Source of the DNA: Lotus japonicus
Taxonomy: Eukaryota > Streptophyta > Magnoliopsida > Fabales > Fabaceae
DNA: 64,000 nucleotides
Reading direction: 5' to 3'
Assembly: GCF_012489685.1 (NCBI RefSeq)
Contig: NC_080041.1
Location: forward strand, 25,471,780-25,535,779
Of this stretch, positions 11,655 through 21,700 are shown piece after piece (the stretch's first letter is position 1; each line of letters starts with the position of its first letter). The position numbers and the translations under genes were made by a program. The notes under the pieces were generated by a model. That model ran no database searches. It was not told the origin of the DNA and saw only the letters and a program-made list of their open reading frames with translations.

Positions 11655-11935
11655 GCAGGGTCGGCCCAAGGATAAAGCCACCCAATTAAGAGTTTTAGGC
11701 CCCAATTTTTTTTATTAAAAAAGGCCCCCAAATTTTTTTTTTACTAAGTAAAAAGGGCCCCAAAATTAAAATTAATAAAATCTTATCTTAGATCAATCAT
11801 GTCTCAACAAAGATTAAATGGATTAGTTTTATTATCAATTGAAAAAAAAAACATGTTAAATCAAATTGATTATGATAATTTAGGCGTCACTTTAATGTTT
11901 GCTTTAGGCCTCATTTAGTGTTGGGCCGACCCTGC
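11655..11935. mobile_element. hAT-like MITE, about 280 bp
   Basis: A 15-bp perfect inverted repeat starts with GCAGGGTCGGCCCAA at 11655 and closes at 11921-11935. The interior is AT-rich with GGCCCC-type words near both ends and no coding capacity. CAGGG-type ends fit hAT elements. No convincing 8-bp target duplication is visible, perhaps because the right flank was altered when viral DNA joined 120 bp away. Confidence 0.55.
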
Positions 11936-12057
11936 CATGAGGTAAATTTTTTTTGTTTTTAAAATGGTAGAGTAAAGAGAAAACATCTTCAAACTACCGA
12001 GCAGGGCGTCAGTCATCTGAGCATGAATGAGAGAGAAAATGACTGTTTGTTCCCGGC

Positions 12058-12136
12058 AGTTGGATGTTGATGGAATCATGATCTGTTTGTTCTTTCCTAA
12101 ACTCATTTCACTTAGGGTTTTGATTAATCTAGCCAT
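12058..12136 (-). pseudogene. Viral ORF1 5' end, truncated after 26 codons
   Basis: Encodes the same first 26 residues as the right-copy ORF1 (MARLIKTLSEMSLG onward), then departs into unrelated plant flank at about 12058. It marks the left end of the integrated viral DNA. Confidence 0.85.
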
Positions 12137-12392
12137 GTTATTTGCTTAAGTAACTTAAGAAGGATAACGCTTCTTCCCAATCTAGCTAAACCAACGGTCT
12201 CACAACCTCTCAGGCTTTACTGCCGGGACCACTAGACTCCAGGGATACCTCACACTAAGTCTTAAGGACTTGAAGATAATAACAAGGTGATTAATGAAAA
12301 CAGTAAGAAGAAATAAAGTTGCAGAAAAAACAAAAGATTGAATCCAACAAAAACTAACTACTGATTCCAGAACCCTTCCCTCACGGGAATAG

Positions 12393-12404
12393 GCTCTGAT
12401 ACCA
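12393..12404 (-). promoter_or_regulatory. Primer-binding site, initiator tRNA-Met (left copy)
   Basis: On the minus strand reads TGGTATCAGAGC, the 12 bases complementary to the 3' end of plant initiator tRNA-Met that prime minus-strand DNA synthesis in Caulimoviridae. Confidence 0.9.
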
Positions 12405-12561
12405 GAGAGTGCGGAAGCTAAAAAACATGATGGAAAAGTACTTACAGAAAAGCTTTTATTCAAAGAACTGCAGGGATTACACACATAGAGAGAGAGAGGT
12501 AGGTAAGAGAGAGAGAGAGGTAGGTCAAAAAACCCGATGCCTCTTACTCTTACTAAGCTAC

Positions 12562-12570
12562 CTATTTATA
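12562..12570 (-). promoter_or_regulatory. Viral TATA box (left copy)
   Basis: On the minus strand reads TATAAATAG, in the intergenic region between ORF2 and ORF1. It is the counterpart of 18339-18347. Transcription from here would run left into plant flank at 12058. Confidence 0.65.
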
Positions 12571-12752
12571 CAAGTTTTGACCATGGTTACTTTTCGAAAG
12601 TAACTCTGGTTTACATAAAAGTAACTACAGAAACTTTAATAACGAAAGTGGATAGTAACTTTAATAATGAAAGTGGATTCTTTGTCGGCCAATATTAGAA
12701 AGCAGATTCTTTCTTGATCATGATGAGAAGGGCTGATAATGACCTTTTGTCC

Positions 12753-14006
12753 TTAAGTGTATGGATGATAGTTGATGCCTAAACAGTCATCTTCATTTTC
12801 TTGAAGGTAGTTCTGGCTGTTGACTGATGAAGTATCTGAGCCAGACTTCTGACTCATCATATCTATCTTCTTTTGAAATTCTTGGGGAGAGCTTGCTGCG
12901 GCTAATTCGGCTATGAGCCTTGATCTTTCTTGAAGAAATGAACTTTCTTGATTGAGACGAGAAACAGGGGTAGTTGACAGCTGTTTCTTGCTTTGTTGAG
13001 TAAGCTGATAAGTCTTTATCCAAGCTTCAAGTTTTGTCTGTTGAATTAGAGAGATATTGAATTTTGCCCACCATTTTATTTTAAAAATGCGATAGAGCTG
13101 ATAGAGTTCTGTATCCTCATAAATTTCTACAGTTCTCCAATCCCAGGTTAAAATCCAAGATATGGCTTGCGAAGCTGTGAACATGAGGAGTTTGTCTTCC
13201 ATAATGAAATTTGACTTTTGAGCAAAGTACTTGAATAATGGTTTTACTTCTTCGGGAAAGATAGACTCATCGAGTCCTACCTTGCAAAACCAAACTTTAA
13301 ACCATTGAGGGAACTTTAAAGAGATTCCCTTTTTGAACCAAATGAACCAGGAGTGTTGATAAGGATAAAGATACAAGGCGTAATACCAGGCATCTGTATA
13401 ATCAAAGTAGTTATAACTAGGAGGGTCGAACTGTCTAGAAAACTGCTTAAAATAATGAAGAGGAGCATTCCAATCCTGGTGTGTAAGGACTTTAAGGATT
13501 TTGATTTTGGAGAACGCTATTTCTCCTTGTTTATCTTGGTTATGTGTGACTTCTATGGAGTCAGAGTCTACTAGAATGAATTCATAAAATAATCTGGTCT
13601 TCTTGGGGTGTCCAGGGACATAATGAAAGTTGGTAGGGAATAATTGAGTGGCTATTTCTCTAGGACTTAAAGAGAAATGTTCTCTTTCTATAATGAGAGA
13701 TGGCTCACCTTCTGGTTTTTCCAGATATTCGGTTGGCTCGGGTTTGGCAGGGGATTTTGAAGGGCTTTGAGCTAATACTGTATATTTATTGGTTAATGGG
13801 ACTAATGAGGTTTTCTGGTGAGGTGTTTTGACAATTTGAGCTGTTGTGAGTTTTTGAGAAGGCTTTGAAGGGGTGGTTGGTATTAAAGATTCAGCAACCT
13901 TGATAGGGGTTACTACTATTGCTTTTGATCCTGATGGTGATGATGATGCTGACGAACCCAGTGGGGGTCCATATTGATCCTTTGATTTGGGTTTTGTATC
14001 ACTCAT
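12753..14006 (-). CDS. Pararetrovirus ORF2 protein, complete, function unknown
   Basis: 417 residues from ATG 14006 with no stops. The N-terminal 100 residues are Ser/Thr/Pro/Lys-rich and probably disordered. Residues about 110-380 are an aromatic-rich globular region (many Trp/Tyr/Phe, for example FDYTDAWYYALY and KWWAKF). The C-terminus is Gln/Ser-rich. The start codon overlaps the end of ORF1 by 8 bases (ATGAGTGA arrangement), suggesting coupled or leaky translation from one RNA. A similar downstream reading frame of unknown role is known from some endogenous florendovirus-type genomes. I see no RT, protease or zinc-finger motif, and no clear match to the caulimovirus translational transactivator. 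This is the only complete ORF2 in the window. Confidence 0.7.
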   Translation of the reverse strand: MSDTKPKSKDQYGPPLGSSASSSPSGSKAIVVTPIKVAESLIPTTPSKPSQKLTTAQIVKTPHQKTSLVPLTNKYTVLAQSPSKSPAKPEPTEYLEKPEGEPSLIIEREHFSLSPREIATQLFPTNFHYVPGHPKKTRLFYEFILVDSDSIEVTHNQDKQGEIAFSKIKILKVLTHQDWNAPLHYFKQFSRQFDPPSYNYFDYTDAWYYALYLYPYQHSWFIWFKKGISLKFPQWFKVWFCKVGLDESIFPEEVKPLFKYFAQKSNFIMEDKLLMFTASQAISWILTWDWRTVEIYEDTELYQLYRIFKIKWWAKFNISLIQQTKLEAWIKTYQLTQQSKKQLSTTPVSRLNQESSFLQERSRLIAELAAASSPQEFQKKIDMMSQKSGSDTSSVNSQNYLQENEDDCLGINYHPYT

Positions 14007-17000
14007 GTTTTCCCTGTAAAAATTCTCTGGTTAGAAAATCTGGAAGGGAGTTACTATCTCCTTTAATATGAGTTATTTCAAAATCAAAGCAAGAAAGTAA
14101 AGATTGCCATCTGGCAAAAATGTGTTTTGAAACTAGGTTTTGAACATCCTTTTGTAAAACTGAAGGTGCTGCTTTGCAATCAGTTTTTATCAAAAAATTT
14201 TTATTAAAAACATCATCTTGAAATTTTTGAACACATAGAACTATTGAAAGAACTTCTTTTTTGACTGTGGAATATTTCTGTTGAGCTGGGTGCCAAATAC
14301 CTGAATGGTACCTAACTATTTGTTCTTTTGAAGACTGAGGTTTTACCTGCTTAAGTATCCCACCATATCCTAATTCTGATGCATCGGTTTCTATAATTAA
14401 TGAAGCATCCGGATCTGGTATTCCTAAACAAGGTAGGCTTTGAACTAATCTTTTGACTTCTCTAACACTATGGCTCATTTCTTCAGACCATGGCGGAGAG
14501 TTTTTTCTAAGTCTTTTGAACAAAGGGGCACAAATTATCCTTATGTTGGGGATAAAATCTGCTACATAATTAACACAACCTAGAAATCTTTGTAATTGAG
14601 TTTTCTCTTTTAATTCATTTGGAAAGTTTTTGGCGAATTCTAACGATCTTTGTATTGGGGTAATTTGTCCCTGATGAATTTCATATCCTAAAAATCTGGT
14701 TTTGGTTTCAAAGATTTTCATCTTTTTTGCTGAAACTACTAATCCATTTTTCTTAATGATTTCTATAAATTTTTCTAAATGTTGAACATGCTGATCTATG
14801 CCTTTTGAGAATACTAAGACATCATCTAGATATACAATGGTAAAGTCCATGTATGGATAGAATATATCATTCATGATGTTTTGATATTCACTAGGTGCAT
14901 TTTTCAAACCTTGTGGCATTACATTCCATTCATAATGACCAAAAGGGACAACGAAGGCGGTTTTATATCGATCCTCCTCCTTGACCGAAATTTGATAATA
15001 TCCTGACTTCATATCAAATTTTGAGAATATTGTTGCCTTATGTAATCTTTTAATGAGATCTGTTTTATTAGGCAATGGATATCTTATCCATTTTAATACT
15101 TTGTTTAAGGGTTTGTAGTTAATGACTAATCTAGGGGCTCCTCTTTCTAACTCAGAAGCATTCATGACATAAAACCCTGTGCAACTCCAAGGAGATTTGG
15201 AGTGGCGAATCAGGCCCTTGTTGAGATATTCTCCTATTTCTTCTCTACAATATTTTAAATATTGTTCATTCATTTGAATGGGCCGGGCTTTGGTAGGGAT
15301 GTCTTTCTCATTAAACCCGTCTATGTATGGTAATGTTATGGTATGTATTTTTCTATGATGAAAGGCCATGGGATTTAGATCACATAGATCCTTTTCTATC
15401 CGATCTTGAAAATCCTTAATAATCTTTTGAATATTGGATCTCTTGAGTTGTTCTTCTAATTTATAATATTTTATTTCTTTTTGTAAAGAATTGATATGAT
15501 TCTTTTTTCTAGAGATTATATTTATTTTGGAGGTGGAGATTTCCTTTAATAAATTTAATTCTTTTACCTGAGGAGGTTTTATAAATGGAAAAGTAATAGT
15601 CTTTCCTAAGACTGTTGTGACTATTCCTTTTTCATCTATTTTATCAATAGGGTATAGAAGACAAATGAATGGAGTTCCTAAAATGATTTTTTCTGTCATG
15701 TTTTTGACTAGGACAAATGAAGATCTAAAACAAACTTGGCTTTTGCAAATCTTTGCATTTGATAGTTTGTATTGAATATTCATTTTGGATCCATTTGCAC
15801 TATTGACTCCTTCTTTGGTTTTCTCATAAAATTGAGTGGGGACTAAGCCTTCCTGAATACAATTGATATCTGCGCCACTATCAATGAGGGCTATTATATT
15901 GATTCGAAAATCATTATTAATGACTAAAGTTATTTCAGAGTGCCATTTGTGGGTTATAACCAAGTTGAGGAGATTAAGATAACTTTCACTGGGTTCTTCT
16001 TCTTCTTCATTATGTATTTTCTTTAATCCTGAGGTACTGGCTAGGGTTTCTTGAGATTCTATAATTTTTATCCCAGCTATTTCCATTAATCTGAACTCTA
16101 AGCTAAGATCATTTTGCTTTAATTGGTTAACTTCTTCCTTTAATATTTTCACTTCTTCTTGAAGATCTGATAAGGTTATGGTTGGTTTAGGACGAAATCT
16201 ATTAAAAATTTCATTCATGCTATTTATTGGAGGACTAATTTCCTTTTTCAAGGTTTCTTCCTTCTTGACCAAAAGATTTAGTTGTTGTAGAAATTCGTCC
16301 CTTAAGGGAGATTCCTCCATTTTGTCTATTATAGAGATTAAACTCATAGTTTGATCTTGGGTTAGCATATTGACGTTTTGTCCTAAGCATCCTGCACAAT
16401 CACAGAATCCTGAACTATCTTTAACACATTCTCTTTCTTCTTCTGAAGAGGAATGAGAATCAGATGAGTATTCGACCAGATTTACATCTTGGTCTTCATC
16501 TCCTTCATATTCATTTTCTGAAGAGTAGTGAGGATCTTCACTATTAATGAGAACACTGATTAGACTATCTTTGAGTTTTTGGTCTAAATCTAATTCATTA
16601 ATTTTTTGTTGAGTTTTGCATTTGTTTGCATAATGTCCTGGCTTTCCACATTTCCAGCAGACATTTTTCTTTTTATTAGGATTTACGGCCTTTTTGTTTA
16701 TAGGTTTTTGAGTAGTAGGACTTTGTTCATAAGGTTTCTTTTGAAATGGTTTTCTCTTTTTATATCCCTGAGAAGGCTTTGTTTTGGATCTATTAATCCT
16801 TCTAGCTTTTGAACTAGGAGCTTGTAAAGGTTCTACTCCATATTGTTCACAAAAGCTACCTACTTCTTTTCTTGAGATTTGCATATCTTTTTGCATTTTG
16901 TTTTGAAGTTTGAAGTCAGTACAAACTTGTATTCCTGTGTGTACTACAGTGTTATGCAATTGTCCAAATGATAGTGAACCAAAATTTACTGGATTTCCTT

Positions 17001-17125
17001 GATTAAAAAGTGATAAATTATCTAATACCTTTGATTGCATTAATCTAGGTAATCCTGCAATAAAGCGTTCTTTCCAGAAGGCGCTGTTGCCATCTTCTCT
17101 TAAGGTTACCTTCGAGAAGAAGGTG
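13999..17125 (-). pseudogene. Pararetrovirus ORF1, 3' two-thirds (zinc knuckle, protease, RT, RNase H), left copy
   Basis: An uninterrupted frame from 17040 to 13999 encodes about 1013 residues equal to the C-terminal part of ORF1, with a CCHC zinc knuckle, the protease DSG motif, RT with YLDDV, and RNase H. Amino-acid differences from the right copy are very few (for example FNKNFL against FNKKFL near the end). The 5' part (movement protein and most of the coat region) is absent or displaced at about 17125, so the gene is broken at its front. Confidence 0.85.
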
Positions 17126-17757
17126 TGAGTTTGATCTATTCATTCTTAAAGTGAGATTTGCTCCTTCTTGAAACAATTCTCTTACTTGAGTAGTATGAAT
17201 TTTTTGGTTGAGGCAGGGAATTCTTGAATACCCATTCCTCAGGGACTTTACTCATAACTTCTTCATGAGTAAGTTTCTTTGGAACTTGTACTGAAGATCT
17301 TTTAAGGTTTGCTTCTAGCATAATGGTTTCTTGTTTGGGTGAAGATCTTAAAGCTTTAAAATTATAATTTATTTTTGAAACTTTATAATATACTCTATAT
17401 ATTATTGAGAAAGGATCACTTTCTTCTTCAAAAATATCATTGTTTGCTAATAGATCTAATTGTATGGCATTTTTGGTCCAACTATTCTGAAGATTCATAG
17501 CATAGTTTGGATAGCAGTTAAAGAAAACAGGACCATCCTTAATGTTGCTACAGCATCTTCTTCTCCATTTTCTTTTTTCTTTTCTAGTATAGTTGACTTA
17601 TCTTCAGGGGTCATGATGTTGTCCCACCAGCCTCGTAACTGACCAGTGAAGCCATGAGTAATCATTAATGCTGCATTTCTATCGGTGTTATTATGGACTT
17701 TATAGGCTGTGGCAGCCATAATCATTTGATGCGTAATGTCTAATATATTTTGTTCAC
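17126..17757 (-). pseudogene. Displaced ORF1 fragments, left copy
   Basis: Two ORF1 pieces are joined out of order. 17757-17541 corresponds to right-copy 20642-20860 (coat region). It is followed directly by 17540-17126, corresponding to the upstream 19256-19655 (end of movement protein). A single-base difference near 17205 also shifts frame within the second piece (after SLPQPK). The junctions show only a few shared bases, pointing to end-joining or template switching. Confidence 0.8.
17751..17757. other. Head-to-head junction of two viral copies (7-bp microhomology)
   Basis: TGTTCAC is shared by the ORF1 segment arriving from the left copy and the ORF2 segment starting the right copy. Left of it the virus reads on minus; right of it, on plus. 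Confidence 0.8.
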
Positions 17758-18181
17758 AGCTTCGCAAGCCATATCTTGGATTTTAACCTGGGATTGGAGA
17801 ACTGTAGAAATTTATGAGGATACAGAACTCTATCAGCTCTATCGCATTTTTAAAATAAAATGGTGGGCAAAATTCAATATCTCTCTAATTCAACAGACAA
17901 AACTTGAAGCTTGGATAAAGACTTATCAGCTTACTCAACAAAGCAAGAAACAGCTGTCAACTACCCCTGTTTCTCGTCTCAATCAAGAAAGTTCATTTCT
18001 TCAAGAAAGATCAAGGCTCATAGCCGAATTAGCCGCAGCAAGCTCTCCCCAAGAATTTCAAAAGAAGATAGATATGATGAGTCAGAAGTCTGGCTCAGAT
18101 ACTTCATCAGTCAACAGCCAGAACTACCTTCATGAAAATGAAGATGACTGTTTAGGCATCAACTATCATCCATACACTTAA
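17758..18181 (+). pseudogene. Viral ORF2 3' fragment (right copy)
   Basis: Encodes the C-terminal 140 or so residues of ORF2, ending ...YHPYT at the stop 18179-18181. It matches the left copy with one visible residue change (NYLHENED against NYLQENED). No start; it is separated from its 5' half by the rest of the viral genome. Confidence 0.85.
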
Positions 18182-18338
18182 GGACAAAAGGTCATTATCA
18201 GCCCTTCTCATCATGATCAAGAAAGAATCTGCTTTCTAATATTGGCCGACAAAGAATCCACTTTCATTATTAAAGTTTCTGTAGTTACTTTTATGTAAAC
18301 CAGAGTTACTTTCGAAAAGTAACCATGGTCAAAACTTG

Positions 18339-18347
18339 TATAAATAG
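18339..18347 (+). promoter_or_regulatory. Viral TATA box
   Basis: TATAAATAG within ACTTGTATAAATAGGTAGC, the likely pregenomic RNA promoter core. Confidence 0.7.
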
Positions 18348-18448
18348 GTAGCTTAGTAAGAGTAAGAGGCATCGGGTTTTTTGACCTACCTCTCTCTCTC
18401 TCTTACCTACCTCTCTCTCTCTATGTGTGTAATCCCTGCAGTTCTTTG

Positions 18449-18454
18449 AATAAA
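18449..18454 (+). terminator. Viral polyadenylation signal AATAAA
   Basis: AATAAA about 110 bp downstream of the viral TATA box; also present inverted in the left copy. Confidence 0.65.
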
Positions 18455-18504
18455 AGCTTTTCTGTAAGTACTTTTCCATCATGTTTTTTAGCTTCCGCAC
18501 TCTC

Positions 18505-18516
18505 TGGTATCAGAGC
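18505..18516 (+). promoter_or_regulatory. Primer-binding site, initiator tRNA-Met (right copy)
   Basis: TGGTATCAGAGC, complementary to the initiator tRNA-Met 3' end. It defines the start of minus-strand viral DNA. Confidence 0.92.
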
Positions 18517-18772
18517 CTATTCCCGTGAGGGAAGGGTTCTGGAATCAGTAGTTAGTTTTTGTTGGATTCAATCTTTTGTTTTTTCTGCAACTTTATTTCT
18601 TCTTACTGTTTTCATTAATCACCTTGTTATTATCTTCAAGTCCTTAAGACTTAGTGTGAGGTATCCCTGGAGTCTAGTGGTCCCGGCAGTAAAGCCTGAG
18701 AGGTTGTGAGACCGTTGGTTTAGCTAGATTGGGAAGAAGCGTTATCCTTCTTAAGTTACTTAAGCAAATAAC

Positions 18773-21700
18773 ATGGCTAGATTAATCAAAACCCTAAGTG
18801 AAATGAGTTTAGGAAAGAACAAACAGATCATGATTCCATCAACATCCAACTCTGGTTCTAGTAACCAAGATCAAGAACTCTCTAGGGTAGCCCAACAAGA
18901 GTTAGAAATAGCTTCAATAGAAAGAGCACTTCAAAATTGGTCAATCCCTATAGTTAAAAAGAAAGAAATATATAAACAACACACTTTATTCAATAGAGCA
19001 GATGATTCTATTTTTACAATAGAATGTTGTCAACATAGTTCTGATCACACAAGTACTATAAAATTATTAAATGAAGATGTTCTAGATCAACACATTAAAG
19101 ATGGTTTTAACTTCATCCATGTAGGTTTAATACAAGTAGCTGCAAAACCTAACTTTCGTTTAGGAATCAATTCTCCTATAATAGTAATGTTAAGAGATAT
19201 GAGGCTATTAAAGCCACAAGATTCGTTAATTGCAGTCTTAGAATCAAACCTTCACGATGGTCCTGTTTTCTTTAACTGCTATCCAAACTATGCTATGAAT
19301 CTTCAGAATAGTTGGACCAAAAATGCCATACAATTAGATCTATTAGCAAACAATGATATTTTTGAAGAAGAAAGTGATCCTTTCTCAATAATATATAGAG
19401 TATATTATAAAGTTTCAAAAATAAATTATAATTTTAAAGCTTTAAGATCTTCACCCAAACAAGAAACCATTATGCTAGAAGCAAACCTTAAAAGATCTTC
19501 AGTACAAGTTCCAAAGAAACTTACTCATGAAGAAGTTATGAGTAAAGTCCCTGAGGAATGGGTATTCAAGAATTCCCTGCCTCAACCAAAAATTCATACT
19601 ACTCAAGTAAGAGAATTGTTTCAAGAAGGAGCAAATCTCACTTTAAGAATGAATAGATCAAACTCATTTAGTATTAGATCTCCTCAACAGTTATACAGAG
19701 TAGATCTCCCAAGATCTTCTGTATCATCAAAACTTAAAGGATTAGATACAACGTCTAGTCCTAGTATAGCAACACCTATATATCAAGATGAAGAATCTAG
19801 TAATTATTCTCCAACCCCTTCGCAAATCAACATGCTAAGTAGGGTAAAACCTAGTTTTAATATAGACAAAGATTTCATTAAAAAAGATTTTATGGCTGAA
19901 TACAATAAAGATAAAAGATTATGGTACTTCAAGAATTACAGTAAACAAGAAACTGAAACTCTTAGGGCCTTTTATTATGAAGAAATGGAAGTTTCTGAAA
20001 CAAACATCTATTTTTTTGATTGGTTCGAAAACCATTGTATTAAAAATAATCTTAATTATCCTTTCTGGAAAAACGTCAATCCAATCACAAAAATAAATAC
20101 CACTTGGAAAACTCCTGATAATAACACTATTACTTCAGAATACCCTCCACAAACTGGAGTGAAAATAGTCATAAAAGATGGTCATGAAATCGAAGCATCT
20201 CCTTATAAGGCAGAAGCTAACAAAGTTCATCAACAATTAAATTTTGCAAATACTATGCTAACAGTCATGTCAAAGCAGCTAGAAAGAATAGAGGTTCAAA
20301 AACCCTCTATTACAACCAAAGAAGCTTCTTCATCATTTACCTTAGGAAACCCTTTGCAAACTCCTATTTTCAAAATTCCTCAATACACTAAAGAAGAATT
20401 TAATTCCTTTAATCTCTCGGGAAGTGTAGAAAAATTAAAAGAAAAATTAAACAAGCTTTCAATAAATCATTTGGATAAAGATTTAAATATCAATAAAATT
20501 AGAAAGTTTGGGCCAGATAACAACACAAGAGCCTACTATCCAAGACCTTCCTATTCTGATATGAGGTTTGAAGAAAGAAAAGAATTTATTCAAAATACCT
20601 TTAGTGGAACTAGCCTTGATGAATGGAATATCGATGGCTTTAGTGAACAAAATATATTAGACATTACGCATCAAATGATTATGGCTGCCACAGCCTATAA
20701 AGTCCATAATAACACCGATAGAAATGCAGCATTAATGATTACTCATGGCTTCACTAGTCAGTTACGAGGCTGGTGGGACAACATCATGACCCCTGAAGAT
20801 AAGTCAACTATACTAGAAAAGAAAAAAGAAAATGGAGAAGAAGATGCTGTAGCAACATTAATATATACTATTATACTTCATTTCATAGGAGATCCTAGCA
20901 TATTTAGAGAAAGAGCTTCAAGCCAGCTCGCTAATCTCTACTGTCCCACCATGTCCGATTACAGATGGTATAAGGACACCTTCTTCTCGAAGGTAACCTT
21001 AAGAGAAGATGGCAACAGCGCCTTCTGGAAAGAACGCTTTATTGCAGGATTACCTAGATTAATGCAATCAAAGGTATTAGATAATTTATCACTTTTTAAT
21101 CAAGGAAATCCAGTAAATTTTGGTTCACTATCATTTGGACAATTGCATAACACTGTAGTACACACAGGAATACAAGTTTGTACTGACTTCAAACTTCAAA
21201 ACAAAATGCAAAAAGATATGCAAATCTCAAGAAAAGAAGTAGGTAGCTTTTGTGAACAATATGGAGTAGAACCTTTACAAGCTCCTAGTTCAAAAGCTAG
21301 AAGGATTAATAGATCCAAAACAAAGCCTTCTCAGGGATATAAAAAGAGAAAACCATTTCAAAAGAAACCTTATGAACAAAGTCCTACTACTCAAAAACCT
21401 ATAAACAAAAAGGCCGTAAATCCTAATAAAAAGAAAAATGTCTGCTGGAAATGTGGAAAGCCAGGACATTATGCAAACAAATGCAAAACTCAACAAAAAA
21501 TTAATGAATTAGATTTAGACCAAAAACTCAAAGATAGTCTAATCAGTGTTCTCATTAATAGTGAAGATCCTCACTACTCTTCAGAAAATGAATATGAAGG
21601 AGATGAAGACCAAGATGTAAATCTGGTCGAATACTCATCTGATTCTCATTCCTCTTCAGAAGAAGAAAGAGAATGTGTTAAAGATAGTTCAGGATTCTGT

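Larger units (their letters stand above)
12058..17757 (-). mobile_element. Endogenous pararetrovirus, left copy (Caulimoviridae, florendovirus/petuvirus-like), rearranged
   Basis: Viral sequence on the minus strand, almost identical to the right copy. Reading 17757 to 12058 it contains: block A (17757-17541, matching 20642-20860), block B (about 17540-17126, matching about 19256-19655), block C (about 17125-13999, matching about 20980-24103), complete ORF2 (14006-12753), the intergenic region, and the first 26 codons of ORF1 (12136-12058). Block order is not genomic, and the middle of ORF1 is missing or misplaced. No terminal repeats or target duplication are seen, as expected for a virus lacking integrase. 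The left boundary at about 12058 is where similarity to the right copy stops. Confidence 0.88.
18182..18772 (+). promoter_or_regulatory. Viral intergenic region and leader
   Basis: About 590 bp between the ORF2 stop and the ORF1 start. It holds a TATA box (18339-18347), a CT-rich stretch (about 18390-18421), AATAAA (18449-18454) about 110 bp after the TATA box, and the tRNA-Met primer site (18505-18516). The spacing of TATA and AATAAA fits a terminally redundant pregenomic RNA, where the polymerase must bypass the signal on first passage. Confidence 0.75.

Noticed and set aside
12200..12484. 94-codon frame (also at 18425-18709)
   Set aside because: Lies across the viral intergenic region and primer site; its identity between copies reflects duplicated DNA, not a protein.
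16606..16812. Antisense open frame in viral ORF1 (also 21290-21496)
   Set aside because: Shadow of the lysine-rich region before the zinc knuckle.
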